Shown here: positions 41,265 through 50,495 of the stretch, piece by piece | Layout of the letters: each line of letters starts with the position of its first letter | Numbering within the stretch: position 1 is the first letter of the stretch | Source: Nonomuraea thailandensis | GTDB taxonomy: Bacteria; Actinomycetota; Actinomycetes; Streptosporangiales; Streptosporangiaceae | Direction: 5' to 3' | Length of the DNA: 64,000 nt | Assembly: GCF_024172165.1 (NCBI RefSeq) | Contig: NZ_JAMZEB010000002.1 | Span: 2,439,501 to 2,503,500, forward strand | Notes under the pieces: generated by a model | The model's input: only the letters and a program-made list of their open reading frames with translations | The model's database searches: none | Told to the model about the DNA's origin: nothing | Translations under genes and position numbers: made by a program

Positions 41265-43051
41265 ATGATGTCGCCGATGGAGCGCCCCACGGGCGGCCTG
41301 CGCAGCCAGGCTTGGTGGGACAACGCGGGCAATCCGGAGATGACGGCCCTGTATCTCGAACGCTTCCTCAACTTCGGGCTGACCCCGGCGGAGCTCAGGT
41401 CCGGCCGGCCGATCATCGGCATCGCCCAGACGGGCAGCGACCTCGTCCCCTGCAACCGCCACCATCTCGCCCTCGCCGACCGGGTCCGTGACGGGATCCG
41501 CGACAACGGCGGCATCCCGCTGGAGTTCCCCGTCCATCCGCTGCAGGAGACCGGCAAACGCCCGACCGCCGCGCTGGACCGCAACCTCGCCTACCTCGGG
41601 CTGGTCGAGGTGCTCTACGGGTATCCGCTCGACGGGGTCGTCCTGACGACGGGCTGCGACAAGACCACACCCGCGTGCCTCACCGCGGCGGCGACGGTGA
41701 ACATCCCGGCGATCGTGCTGTCCGGCGGCCCCATGCTGAACGGCTACCACCAGGGCCGCCGGATGGCCGCGTCGGGCTCCGGGCTGGTGATCTGGCAGTC
41801 GAAGCGGCTGCTGCTCACCGGGGAGATCGACTACGACGAGTTCATGGCGCGCGTGTGCGCGTCCGCGCCCAGCATCGGCCACTGCAACACCATGGGCACC
41901 GCGCTGTCGATGAACAGCATGGCGGAGGCCCTGGGGATGTCCCTGCCCGGCTGCGCGGCGATACCGGCCCCTTACCGGCGGCGGGCGCAGATCGCCTACG
42001 AGACCGGCCGCCGGGCCGTGGACCTCGTCCGCGAGGACCTGACTCCGCGCACGATCATGACGATGCGGGCCTTCGAGAACGCGATCGTGGTCGCCTCGGC
42101 CATCGCCGCCTCCACCAACGTGCCCGTCCACGTCAACGCCATCGCCCGGCACGCCGGGGTGCCGCTGACCATCCAGGACTGGCAGCGCGTCGGAGCCGAC
42201 ATCCCGGAGCCGACATCCCGGTGCTGGCGGACGTGGCACCCGCCGGCGAGTTCCTCGGCGAGGACTTCTACCGCGCCGGCGGCGTGCCCGCCCTCATGCG
42301 GTCGCTGCTGGATGCGGGACGCCTGCACGGCGACGCCGTGACCGTCTCCGGCCGGACCGTGGCCGAGAACCTGGCCGACGCCCCGCCCGCCGACCCGACG
42401 GTCATCCGCCCCTTCGACGAGCCCCTCGCGGCGCGCGGCGGGCTCCTCGTCATGACGGGCAACCTGTTCGACTCCGCGGTCATGAAGACCTCGGTGCTCA
42501 CCGGCGACTTTCCCGCCGTGTCCGACTACCGCGCCATCGTCTTCGAGGGGCCCGAGGACTACCACGCCCGCATCGACGACCCGGAGCTGGGCGTGGACGA
42601 GCACTGCATCCTCGTCATCCGCTACACCGGGCCGATCGGCTATCCGGGGTCGGCCGAGGTCGTGAACATGGAGGTGCCCGCAGCGCTGCTCCGCATGGGC
42701 GTCACCACGCTGCCCACGCTCGGCGACGGCCGCCAGAGCGGCACCTCCGACGCGCCGTCCATCCTCAACGCCAGCCCCGAGGCCGCGGCCGGCGGCAACC
42801 TCGCCATCCTGCGCACCGGCGACCGCATCCGCGTCGACCTCGACCACGCGCGCGTCGACGTCCTGCTCACGGACGAGGAGATCGCGGCGCGGTGGGCCGG
42901 GTACACGCCGCCGGTGCTGGAGAACCAGACGCCGTGGCAGGAGATCTACCGCGCCACGGTCGGGCAGCTCGACAGCGGAGGCTGCCTGGAGCTGGCCCTG
43001 GCGTACCAGGACCTCGTACACACCAAGGGGATTCCCCGTGACTCGCACTGA
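41265..43051 (+). pseudogene. IlvD/Edd-family dehydratase disrupted by a 14-bp duplication
   Basis: The gene starts at ATG 41265 (GGGGAG upstream). The first frame has IlvD/Edd features: [21 protein letters not shown], Fe-S cysteines C131 ([11 protein letters not shown]) and C207 ([10 protein letters not shown]). At 42192-42219 a 14-bp unit is present twice in tandem, shifting the frame and causing a stop at 42341. After the duplication the second frame continues the family exactly ([43 protein letters not shown]) to 43051. Removing 14 bp gives a clean 590-residue protein, normal for sugar-acid dehydratases. As it stands the product is truncated; a sequencing or assembly error is possible. 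Confidence 0.85.
42192..42219. repeat. Exact 14-bp tandem duplication (frameshift)
   Basis: GGAGCCGACATCCC occurs twice back to back (42192-42205 and 42206-42219). 14 is not divisible by three, so it breaks the dehydratase frame. Confidence 0.95.
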
Positions 43052-44051
43052 CTCCAGAGGCACCATCATGATCGCCGACTCCGACTTCGGCGATGTGGAC
43101 ATCGAACGCGCCATCGTCGAGGGCGCCGGCTTCGAGCTCCTCGCCGCCCGGTGCAAGAGCGAGGACGAGGTGATCGAGCGGGGCCGGGACGTCGATGGCG
43201 TGCTGAACCAGTACGCCCGGGTCGGGGCCCGCGCCATCGACGCCTTCACCCGCTGCCGGGTGATCGCCCGCTACGGCACCGGCGTGGACATCGTCGACGT
43301 CGACGCCGCGACCCGGCGCGGCATCCAGGTCACGAACGCGCCGAACGAGTGGTGCGCCGAGGAGGTCGCCGACCACGCGGTGGCGCTCTGGCTGGCCGCC
43401 GCCCGCAAGATCTGCGTCTACGACCGGGCGACCCGGCAGGGCGAATGGCGGTGGCAGAGCGGGCAGCCGATCTGGCGGCTGCGCGGGCGGGTGCTCGGCG
43501 TGCTGTCCTTCGGCGCCATCGCCCAGCTCATCGCCGAACGCGCGAAGGCGTTCGGCGTCGAGGTGTGGGCGCACGACCCGTTCGTCGGCGAGTCCGAGCT
43601 CCGCTCGCGCCAGGTGCGGCCGGTCTCCTTCGACCAGCTCGTCGAGGGCGCCGACTACCTCGTGATCCAGGCGCCGCTCACCCCCGGGACGCACCACACC
43701 TTCGACCGCGCGACGCTGCGCAGGATGAAGCCGACCGCTGTCCTGGTCAACACCGCCCGCGGCCCGATCGTGGAGGACGCGGCACTCCACCAGGCGCTCG
43801 TGGAGGGCTGGATCGGCGGCGCGGCCCTGGACGACCTGGAGGAGGAGCCCGCCAAGCAGCGCGACTGGCAGCCGCGCAACCCGCTGTTCTCGCTGCCCAA
43901 CGTGATCGTCACCCCGCACGCCGCCTACTACTCCGAGCAGGCCGTCGAGACGGTGCGGCGCGTCGCCGCGGAGGAGGCCGTCCGGGTCCTGACCGGGCAG
44001 GGCGCCCGGTACCCGGTCAACGACGTGACGTCCGTCAGGAGACCTGGGTGA
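43038..44051 (+). CDS. CtBP-type D-2-hydroxyacid dehydrogenase
   Basis: This 337-residue protein starts at GTG, overlapping the dehydratase end by 14 bp. It has the D-hydroxyacid dehydrogenase layout: RYGTGVDIVDVDAATRRGI, a Rossmann segment VLGVLSFGAIAQLIAERAKA (GxxSFGAI), catalytic Arg in NTARGPIVEDAAL, Glu in DDLEEEP and His in VTPHAAYYSE. It likely oxidises or reduces a sugar-acid-derived 2-hydroxyacid and forms a two-gene catabolic unit with the broken dehydratase. Confidence 0.88.
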   Translation: MTRTDSRGTIMIADSDFGDVDIERAIVEGAGFELLAARCKSEDEVIERGRDVDGVLNQYARVGARAIDAFTRCRVIARYGTGVDIVDVDAATRRGIQVTNAPNEWCAEEVADHAVALWLAAARKICVYDRATRQGEWRWQSGQPIWRLRGRVLGVLSFGAIAQLIAERAKAFGVEVWAHDPFVGESELRSRQVRPVSFDQLVEGADYLVIQAPLTPGTHHTFDRATLRRMKPTAVLVNTARGPIVEDAALHQALVEGWIGGAALDDLEEEPAKQRDWQPRNPLFSLPNVIVTPHAAYYSEQAVETVRRVAAEEAVRVLTGQGARYPVNDVTSVRRPG

Positions 44052-44196
44052 ACGCGCCGGTCTCGTTCCGTACGAGGGGGGCACCGGCTCGTCGGCGTCG
44101 CCCGCGGGCGGGGTAGCGCCTCGAGCGGCTCGTTCGTGCGGGGCGGCCGGGGCGGCGCGGCGGGGCATGGCCCTTCTGCGTGACCCCGGCTGGAAA

Positions 44197-44211
44197 CGAC
44201 AACGGTTTTCA
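44197..44211. promoter_or_regulatory. Zur-like box in front of the zinc permease
   Basis: Minus-strand reading TGAAAACCGTTGTCG; 13 of 15 positions match the box upstream of the AztA-like ATPase at 21914-21928. It ends 17 bp before the permease ATG and probably overlaps the promoter. Confidence 0.72.
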
Positions 44212-44228
44212 TTATAGAGTCCTCGGCC

Positions 44229-45071
44229 ATGGACTGGTTGTTTGATCCCTTTCAGGTGTCGTTTGTCCGGCAAGCGCTCTGGGCGGGCATCCTCGTGTCG
44301 CTGCTCTGCGCGCTCGCCGGGACATGGGTGGTGCTGCGCGGCATGGCCTTCCTGGGCGACGCGATGTCGCACGGGATGCTCCTCGGAGTGGCGCTCGCCT
44401 CGATGGCCGGGGTGAACGTCCTGATCGGCGCGCTGCTCAGCGCGGGCGGCATGGCGTACGGGGTGAGCGTCCTCAGCCGGTCCGCCCGGCTCTCGCAGGA
44501 CACCAGCATCGGCCTGCTGTTCGCGGGGATGTTGTCCCTGGGCGTGATCGTGGTCTCGCACTCCCGGTCCTTCGCGGTGGATCTGACCGCGTTCCTGTTC
44601 GGCGACGTGCTCGCGGTCACCGGGCAGGACCTGGCGGGGCTGGGCGCGGCGCTCGCGGTCACGGCCGCGGTCGCGGTGCTCGGTCACCGGCTGTTCGTCG
44701 CGCTCGCCTTCGACCCGCGCAAGGCCCACACCCTGGGGATGCGGCCCCGGGTGGCGCACGTCCTGCTGCTCGGGCTGGTCACGGTGGCGATCGTGGCGTC
44801 GTTCCACATCGTCGGGACGTTGCTGGTGTTCGGCCTGCTGATCGGGCCGCCGGCCGCCGCCGCGCTGTGGGCCAGGAGCATCGCGACGATCATGCTCGGG
44901 GCGGCGCTGCTCGGGGTCGTCTCGACCGTGGTGGGGCTGATCGTGTCCTGGCACGCGGCCACGGCGGCCGGCGCGACGATCGCGGCCGTGGCCGTGGGGC
45001 TGTTCTTCCTGTCGGCGCTGGGCGACTTCCTGCGGCGGCGGCCCGCGCGGGTGGCGGGGGTGGCGGGTTGA
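44229..45071 (+). CDS. aztB: Zinc ABC transporter permease (AztB/ZnuB-like)
   Basis: This 280-residue, 8-9-helix permease belongs to the zinc/manganese (ABC-3) family: FVRQALWAGILVSLLCALAG, VVLRGMAFLGDAMSHGMLLG, the EAA-like loop AFDPRKAHTLGMRPR and HIVGTLLVFGLLIGPPAAAA. It forms the membrane channel for zinc import with the downstream binding protein. It overlaps the next gene by 4 bp. The locus has no ATPase; a matching AztA-like gene with the same Zur-like box lies at 21155-21895. Confidence 0.9.
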   Translation: MDWLFDPFQVSFVRQALWAGILVSLLCALAGTWVVLRGMAFLGDAMSHGMLLGVALASMAGVNVLIGALLSAGGMAYGVSVLSRSARLSQDTSIGLLFAGMLSLGVIVVSHSRSFAVDLTAFLFGDVLAVTGQDLAGLGAALAVTAAVAVLGHRLFVALAFDPRKAHTLGMRPRVAHVLLLGLVTVAIVASFHIVGTLLVFGLLIGPPAAAALWARSIATIMLGAALLGVVSTVVGLIVSWHAATAAGATIAAVAVGLFFLSALGDFLRRRPARVAGVAG

Positions 45072-46327
45072 GCAGGTCGATCATCGCGATCCTCGCCGCT
45101 GGAGCCCTGCTCGCGGGCTGCGCTGCGGAACGCGGCGCGTCAGGGACGGGGACGGCGGAAACGGGCGGGCCGGAGCAGGTGCCGCACGGGTACGTCGAGG
45201 GTGCGGAGGAGACGGCCGAGCCGCAGCTACGCCTCGTCCTGTCCGACGGTGCGACGGACCGGGCGCACGTGCTCGACCTGCTCACCGGCCGGACCGCAGA
45301 GGTGCCGGCCGCGGCGGCACACGGCGGCCCGCCGAGCGGCAACGCGTCCGGCGACCCGTCACACGACGCGCCGGAGGGCACGACACAGGGCGACGCGCCC
45401 CCTGCCGGCGTGCGCGAGATCGTCGGAAACGGCCGCCACGCCTTCCTCACCACGGCCCCGGGCGCGCTGCGGGTGATCGACAGCGGCGGCTGGACCGTCG
45501 ATCACGGCGACCACGTGCACTACTACCGGGCCGCCACGCGCGACCTCGGCACGATCGCCGGGCGACCGCCGTACGACGTGACAGGCGACGCGGCGATCAC
45601 CGCCGTCCGGTCGGGCGACGGCACGGTCATGCTGTTCGACCGGGCCCGCATGGACGAGGGCGAGCTCACCGAGACGGGCCGGTTGACGGCCGACGCCGTC
45701 GTGCCCTACGGGGAGCGGCTGCTGGTCGCGCGGGACGGCGCCGTACAGGTCAGGGCCAGGACCGGCGAGCCCGGCGCCACCGTCGGGAGCTGCGCGGACG
45801 CCGAGGGAACGGCGCTCACCCGGCGCGGCGCGGTGTTCGGCTGCGCCGACGGCGCGCTGCTGGTCACCGGCAGGGACGGCGCGTTCGAGAGCGTGAAGAT
45901 CCGCTATCCGCGCGGGGTCGGGAAAGGCGAGCGCGCGCGGGCGTTCCGGCACCGCCCCGGCAGCTCGACGCTGGCCGCCGAGGCGGGCGAGCGCGGGGTC
46001 TGGGTGCTGGACGTGACCGGCAGGACGTGGCGGCTGCTGGAGACGGGCCCGGTCGTGGCGGTGAACGCCACCGGCGACGACACGCCGGTCCTGTCCCTCA
46101 CCGGGGACGGCGCCCTGCGCGCCCACGACCCGGTCACCGGCGAGGAGACGGCCAGGACCAGGCTGCCGGCCGGCGCGACCGGCATCCAGGTGGACACCTC
46201 CCGCGCCTACGTCAACGACCCGGCGGGCAGGGCCGTCCACGAGATCGACTACAACGACGACCTCCGGCGTGCCAGAACGCTCCGGCCGGGCCTCGCGCCC
46301 GCGTACCTGACGGAGACCGGCCGGTGA
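45068..46327 (+). CDS. AztD-like zinc metallochaperone lipoprotein, copy 1
   Basis: TTG start overlapping the permease stop; lipobox LAGC at Cys18; 419 residues. After a low-complexity Thr/Ala/Gly/His-containing linker (about 80-112), the remainder is a beta-propeller-like repeat protein. A His-rich loop HGDHVHYY (about 146-153) is the kind of zinc-binding motif expected for AztD chaperones that load the zinc SBP. It lies between permease and SBP, unlike the usual order with AztD last. It differs strongly from copy 2, so the two may have separate roles. Confidence 0.7.
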   Translation: MSRSIIAILAAGALLAGCAAERGASGTGTAETGGPEQVPHGYVEGAEETAEPQLRLVLSDGATDRAHVLDLLTGRTAEVPAAAAHGGPPSGNASGDPSHDAPEGTTQGDAPPAGVREIVGNGRHAFLTTAPGALRVIDSGGWTVDHGDHVHYYRAATRDLGTIAGRPPYDVTGDAAITAVRSGDGTVMLFDRARMDEGELTETGRLTADAVVPYGERLLVARDGAVQVRARTGEPGATVGSCADAEGTALTRRGAVFGCADGALLVTGRDGAFESVKIRYPRGVGKGERARAFRHRPGSSTLAAEAGERGVWVLDVTGRTWRLLETGPVVAVNATGDDTPVLSLTGDGALRAHDPVTGEETARTRLPAGATGIQVDTSRAYVNDPAGRAVHEIDYNDDLRRARTLRPGLAPAYLTETGR

Positions 46328-47238
46328 GCGCGCTGTCCAGGATCCTGGCGGCGCTCGTGCTCGCGACGGCGGCGGCAGGCTGCTCGGCCGCCGGCGGATC
46401 CGCGCCCGGCGTCGTGGTCACCACCGACATCCTCGGAGACGTCACCCGGGCCGTCGTCGGCGGCGAGGCCGAGGTGAGCGTGCTGATGAGGCCGGACTCC
46501 GATCCGCACTCGTTCGGCGTCTCCGCCCAGGAGGCCGCGCGGATCGAGGCCGCCGACCTGATCGTCCACAACGGGCTCGGCCTGGAGGAAGGCGTGCTGC
46601 GCAACGTCGAGGCCGCCCGGCGGGCCGGCGTTCCCGCGCTGGCCGTGGGGGAGCGGGTCGATCCGATCACGTTCACCGCCGACGAGTCGGCGGGGCGGCC
46701 CGACCCGCACTTCTGGACCGACCCGGGCCGCATGGCGAAGGCCGTAAACCTCATCGCCGAGCAGGTCGTCGCGCACGTGGACGGTGTGGACGCCGCCGCC
46801 GTCAGGGCCGCCGCCGCGGCGTACCGGAGCCAGGTCCAGGAGCTGGACGCCTGGGTCGGGCAGCAGGTCGCCACCGTCCCGGCCGAGGCCCGGCGCCTGG
46901 TCACCAACCACCACGTCTTCGGCTACTTCGCCCGGCGCTACGGCTTCGAGGTGGTCGGCGCCGTCATCCCCAGCGGCACCACCCTGGCCTCGCCGAGCGC
47001 CTCGGACCTGAAATCGCTCAGGGACACCATCCGGCGCACCGGCGTCAAGGCGATCTTCGCCGACTCCTCGCAGCCCGACCGGCTCGCCCAGGTGCTGGCC
47101 TCGGAAGCGGGCGTGGACGTCCGGGTCGTCCCCCTGTTCTCGGAGTCGCTGAGCCGCAGGACGCCGGGCGCGGCCACGTACGCCGAGATGGTCCGCAGCA
47201 ACACGAAAGCGATCGTCGACGGCCTCAAGGGCCGCTGA
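46324..47238 (+). CDS. aztC: Zinc ABC transporter substrate-binding lipoprotein (AztC/ZnuA-like)
   Basis: This 304-residue cluster A-I binding protein starts at GTG overlapping the previous stop, with Cys20 as lipid anchor (AAGC). Zinc ligands are placed as in the family: His62 (DPHSFG), His129 (DPHFW), His196/197 (NHHVFGYF) and Asp247 (FADSSQ). The long His-rich loop of ZnuA is absent, as in AztC-type proteins that rely on a chaperone. It captures zinc outside the membrane. Confidence 0.9.
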   Translation: MSALSRILAALVLATAAAGCSAAGGSAPGVVVTTDILGDVTRAVVGGEAEVSVLMRPDSDPHSFGVSAQEAARIEAADLIVHNGLGLEEGVLRNVEAARRAGVPALAVGERVDPITFTADESAGRPDPHFWTDPGRMAKAVNLIAEQVVAHVDGVDAAAVRAAAAAYRSQVQELDAWVGQQVATVPAEARRLVTNHHVFGYFARRYGFEVVGAVIPSGTTLASPSASDLKSLRDTIRRTGVKAIFADSSQPDRLAQVLASEAGVDVRVVPLFSESLSRRTPGAATYAEMVRSNTKAIVDGLKGR

Positions 47239-47272
47239 CACCCATCCCCTCCAACAGAAAGGCGCACCACCC

Positions 47273-48439
47273 ATGACCCGGATCGCCGCTCCGGCGACGC
47301 TGCTCGCCGGAGCCCTCCTGCTCACCGCCTGCGGCGCCGCGCAGGAGACCGCAACAGAGGCGGCCGCCCCCGCCGCCGTCCCTCAGCAGGCGGTGACGGA
47401 CCCCCTCGTGCTGACCTACGACGGCGGCCTGTACGTGCTCGACGGGCAGAGCCTGAAGCTGGTCAAGGACATCCCCCTCGCCGGCTACAACCGGGTCAAC
47501 CCCGCCGGGGACGCCCGTCACGTGCTCGTCTCCACCTCGACCGGCTTCCGCGTGCTCGACGCCGCCTCGGCGACGCTGAAGGACGACGAGTTCAAGGGCG
47601 CCAAGCCGGGGCACGTGGTGCGGCACGCCGGCACCACCGTCCTGTTCGCCGACGGCACCGGCGAGGTCACCCTCTTCGACCCGGCCGAGCTGGCCGCGGG
47701 GCTGCCGAAGGGCGAGGTGTACCAGGCCGCGACGGCCCACCACGGCGTCGCCATCGAGCTGGAGAACGGCGAGCTCGTCGTCACCCTCGGCACCGAGGAG
47801 AAGCGCACCGGCATCGCCGTCCTGGACAAGGGCCGCAAGGAGATCACCCGCAGCGAGGACTGCCCCGGCGTGCACGGCGAGGCCACCGCCCGGGACGAGG
47901 CCGTCGTGCTCGGCTGCGAGGACGGCGTCCTGCTGTACAAGGACGGGAAGATCAGCAAGATCGACAGCCCCGACGAGTACGGCAGGATCGGCAACCAGTC
48001 GGGCTCGGACCTGTCCCCGGTCGTCCTCGGCGACTACAAGAAGGACCCGGACGCCGAGCTGGAACGCCCGACCCAGGTCTCCCTCATCGACACCACGACC
48101 GGCACGCTGAAGCTGGTGGACCTCGGCACGAGCTACACCTTCCGGTCACTGGCGCGCGGGCCGGGCGGCGAAGCCCTCGTCCTCGGCACCGACGGCGCCG
48201 TCCACGTCATCGACCCGGCGGCGGGGAAGGTCGTCAGGACCGTCAAGGTGCTGGACGAGTGGAAGGAGCCCCTGGAGTGGCAGCGTCCCCGGCCGAACAT
48301 CTTCGTCCGTGACCAGGTCGTCTACGTGAGCGACCCGGCGGGCAAGCGGCTTCACGCGGTGGACTTCCCCTCCGGCGAGGTCACCGGGAGCGTGTCCCTC
48401 CCGCAGCCGCCGAACGAGCTGAGCGGCGTCGTGAGCTGA
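47273..48439 (+). CDS. aztD: AztD-like zinc metallochaperone lipoprotein, copy 2
   Basis: This 388-residue lipoprotein (lipobox LTAC) has repeated propeller blades: LVLTYDGGLYVLDGQSLKLV, HVVRHAGTTVLFADGTGEVT, EAVVLGCEDGVLLYKDGKIS and GEALVLGTDGAVHVIDPAAG. Overall it resembles the AztD chaperone, which delivers zinc to AztC. The GDHxH loop present in copy 1 is missing at the equivalent place (after FRVLDAAS), though TAHHG is kept further on. It starts 35 bp after aztC. Confidence 0.75.
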   Translation: MTRIAAPATLLAGALLLTACGAAQETATEAAAPAAVPQQAVTDPLVLTYDGGLYVLDGQSLKLVKDIPLAGYNRVNPAGDARHVLVSTSTGFRVLDAASATLKDDEFKGAKPGHVVRHAGTTVLFADGTGEVTLFDPAELAAGLPKGEVYQAATAHHGVAIELENGELVVTLGTEEKRTGIAVLDKGRKEITRSEDCPGVHGEATARDEAVVLGCEDGVLLYKDGKISKIDSPDEYGRIGNQSGSDLSPVVLGDYKKDPDAELERPTQVSLIDTTTGTLKLVDLGTSYTFRSLARGPGGEALVLGTDGAVHVIDPAAGKVVRTVKVLDEWKEPLEWQRPRPNIFVRDQVVYVSDPAGKRLHAVDFPSGEVTGSVSLPQPPNELSGVVS

Positions 48440-48445
48440 CGCCGG

Positions 48446-49693
48446 TCATCCATGGCTCAGCGGCGCCAGGGGGCCGGTCAGGCGCTCGGGCCGGATGCCC
48501 AGCCCCACGACCCGCCCGAGCAGGTGGGGCAGGCCGCGCCAGTGCCGCAGCGTCCGCAGCGGTTGCGGCAGGCGCAGCGGGGCGCCCCCGGCCTCCCCGG
48601 TGATCGAGGCGGCCACGAAGCGGTCCTGAGCCGTGCGCTGGAGGGCCTGGGTGATCACGGTGGGCCACTGGCGCCGCCGCTGCACCCGGGCCAGCTCCCG
48701 CTCGCTCACCCGGCCGCGCCGCAGCGCCGGCACCAGGACGCGGGCCGCCGCGACCGCGTCCTGGACGGCCAGGTTGACGCCCACGCCGGCGATCGGGGAC
48801 ATGGCGTGCGCGGCGTCGCCGATGAGCAGCACGCCCGGCGCCCACCAGCGGGCGAGCCGGTCGATGCGGATCTGCAGGACGGCGATGTCCGCGGCGCCGA
48901 TGGCGGCCATCCGCCCGGCGGTGTACGGGGCCAGCCGGCTGATCGTGCGGCGGGTCCAAGCGCCGTCACCGGCCCGTGCCGCGTCGGCCATGCCCTTGGC
49001 GATCAGCAGGGCCCCCTGCCAGTAGTCGCCCCGGTTGATCATGATGAGGCCGCCGGTGGCGGAGAAGCGCAGGAACGTGCCGTCAGGGTCGCCGGGCAGG
49101 CGGGGGATGCGTACGTACAGGCAGTCATGGGGCGCGGCCGAGGCGCGCGGGCGCAGACCGAGCAGGTCGCGCACGGTCGAGTGCCGCCCGTCGGCGGCCA
49201 CCACCAGCGGTGCGCTCAGCTCGTGCGTCCTGCCGGTGTCCTGGTCGGTGTAGCGCACCCCGCACACGCGCTCGCCGTCGCGCAGCAGGCCGTCGACCTC
49301 GGCGTTCTGTGCGAGGTGGAAGTGCGGCGACTCGCCGCCCGCCGCGGCGAGCAGGTCGAGGAAGTCCCACTGCGGCACCAGCGCGATGTGCTGGTGGGCG
49401 CCCGGCAGGCGGCTGAAGTCCTCGGTGATGGCGCCGTCGTCGAACGCCATCGTCAGCCGGCGCTCCCGCTGCTGCGGCAGCGCCGCGAACCGCTCGCCGA
49501 GCCCCAGCTCGTCCAGCAGCCCCAGCGTGGAGGCGTGCACCGTGTCGCCGCGGAAGTCGCGCAGGAAGTCGGGGTACTTCTCCAGCACCGCCACCTCCAC
49601 GCCCGACCGGGCCAGCAGCAGGCCGAGCACCATGCCGGCGGGCCCGCCACCGGTGACGACACACGCGACGGAGGTCCTCGCGATCGATCCCAT
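48446..49693 (-). CDS. FAD-dependent aromatic-type monooxygenase
   Basis: This 415-residue group A flavoprotein monooxygenase has GxGxxG-like VVTGGGPAGMVLGLLLARSG, the DG motif VVAADGRHSTVRDLLGL, and the GD motif VLLIGDAAHAMSPIAGVG. It uses NAD(P)H and O2 to hydroxylate a substrate, perhaps an aromatic or drug. The start at ATG 49693 is chosen with GGGAGG upstream. It diverges from a TetR gene over a region with an inverted pair of TTTCCCCGGTT sites. Confidence 0.9.
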   Translation of the reverse strand: MGSIARTSVACVVTGGGPAGMVLGLLLARSGVEVAVLEKYPDFLRDFRGDTVHASTLGLLDELGLGERFAALPQQRERRLTMAFDDGAITEDFSRLPGAHQHIALVPQWDFLDLLAAAGGESPHFHLAQNAEVDGLLRDGERVCGVRYTDQDTGRTHELSAPLVVAADGRHSTVRDLLGLRPRASAAPHDCLYVRIPRLPGDPDGTFLRFSATGGLIMINRGDYWQGALLIAKGMADAARAGDGAWTRRTISRLAPYTAGRMAAIGAADIAVLQIRIDRLARWWAPGVLLIGDAAHAMSPIAGVGVNLAVQDAVAAARVLVPALRRGRVSERELARVQRRRQWPTVITQALQRTAQDRFVAASITGEAGGAPLRLPQPLRTLRHWRGLPHLLGRVVGLGIRPERLTGPLAPLSHG

Positions 49694-49715
49694 CCGATCC
49701 TCCCGTGGGAATAAA

Positions 49716-49763
49716 CGGGGAGAATTTCCCCGGTTGTCCCGCACAGTAACATAACCGGGGAAA
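49716..49763. promoter_or_regulatory. TetR operator region between FMO and TetR
   Basis: CGGGGA-GAATT-TCCCCG (49716-49732) is a perfect 6-5-6 palindrome. TTTCCCCGGTT (49725-49735) recurs exactly inverted as AACCGGGGAAA at 49753-49763. Two sites in a 101-bp divergent gap fit a TetR dimer pair. Confidence 0.7.
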
Positions 49764-49794
49764 GCGTCCACGGTTATGTCGGGAAGAGGGTCCT

Positions 49795-50436
49795 GTGAAA
49801 GAGCTGCGCGCCGACGCCCGCCGCAACCGCGAGCAGATCCTGCGCGCGGCCCATCTGGCCTTCCTGGACCAGGGGCCCGACGCGCCGCTCGACCAGATCG
49901 CCACCCGGGCGGGCGTCGGCAACGCCACGCTCTACCGCCACTTCCCGGCCCGGGCCGACCTCATCCGTGCCGTGGTGGTGGACAACATGGCCCAGGTGGG
50001 CGCGCTCGCCACCGAGGTCCTGGCCGCCGGGCAGGGGGCCGGTGCGGCGCTGGCGGCGTTCGCGGCGGGTGTCGTCGAGCGGCGGATCGTCGCGATGCTG
50101 CCCATCCTCGGCGACCACGTCGAGCCGGACTCCGAGTTCCGCGAGGCTCGCGCGCGTCTTCTGGCGGCGCTCGACGCCCTGGCCGGCGCCGCCCGCGCGG
50201 AGGGGGCGCTGCGGGCCGATGTGAGCGCCGGCGACCTCGTCATGTTCCTCACCGTGCTGACCCGGCCGCTGCCGGCGGTGCCGCCCGCGCTCGACGACGC
50301 CGTACGCGCCCGCCTGCTGGCCGCGCTCCTGGACGGCCTGCGCCCCGAGGCCGCGACCCCGCTGCCCGGAGTGCCGCTCACGGCCGACCGCATCACCGCC
50401 GACCTGACCGCGGGCGGCCACGGCCCGGACGCGTAG
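49795..50436 (+). CDS. TetR-family regulator
   Basis: 213 residues, GTG start. HTH: NREQILRAAHLAFLDQGPDA and AGVGNATLYRHFPARADLIR. The ligand domain is helical and Ala-rich. It is divergent from the FAD monooxygenase and very likely represses it; the inducer is probably the monooxygenase substrate. Confidence 0.9.
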   Translation: MKELRADARRNREQILRAAHLAFLDQGPDAPLDQIATRAGVGNATLYRHFPARADLIRAVVVDNMAQVGALATEVLAAGQGAGAALAAFAAGVVERRIVAMLPILGDHVEPDSEFREARARLLAALDALAGAARAEGALRADVSAGDLVMFLTVLTRPLPAVPPALDDAVRARLLAALLDGLRPEAATPLPGVPLTADRITADLTAGGHGPDA

Positions 50437-50495
50437 ATCACTGTTCAGTTGTCTCCTGGCCGGTCGATCCGGCGCGGGGTGCGCGCGGGTGACGC

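Noticed and set aside
41675..43051. A separate gene beginning upstream of the frameshift in the second dehydratase frame
   Set aside because: Before 42220 this frame is unlike any family; its good part is the continuation of the broken IlvD/Edd gene.
42867..44954. 695-codon minus-strand frame with HRDRGRDRE-like repeats
   Set aside because: Shadow of the CtBP and permease genes; composition is that of an antisense frame.
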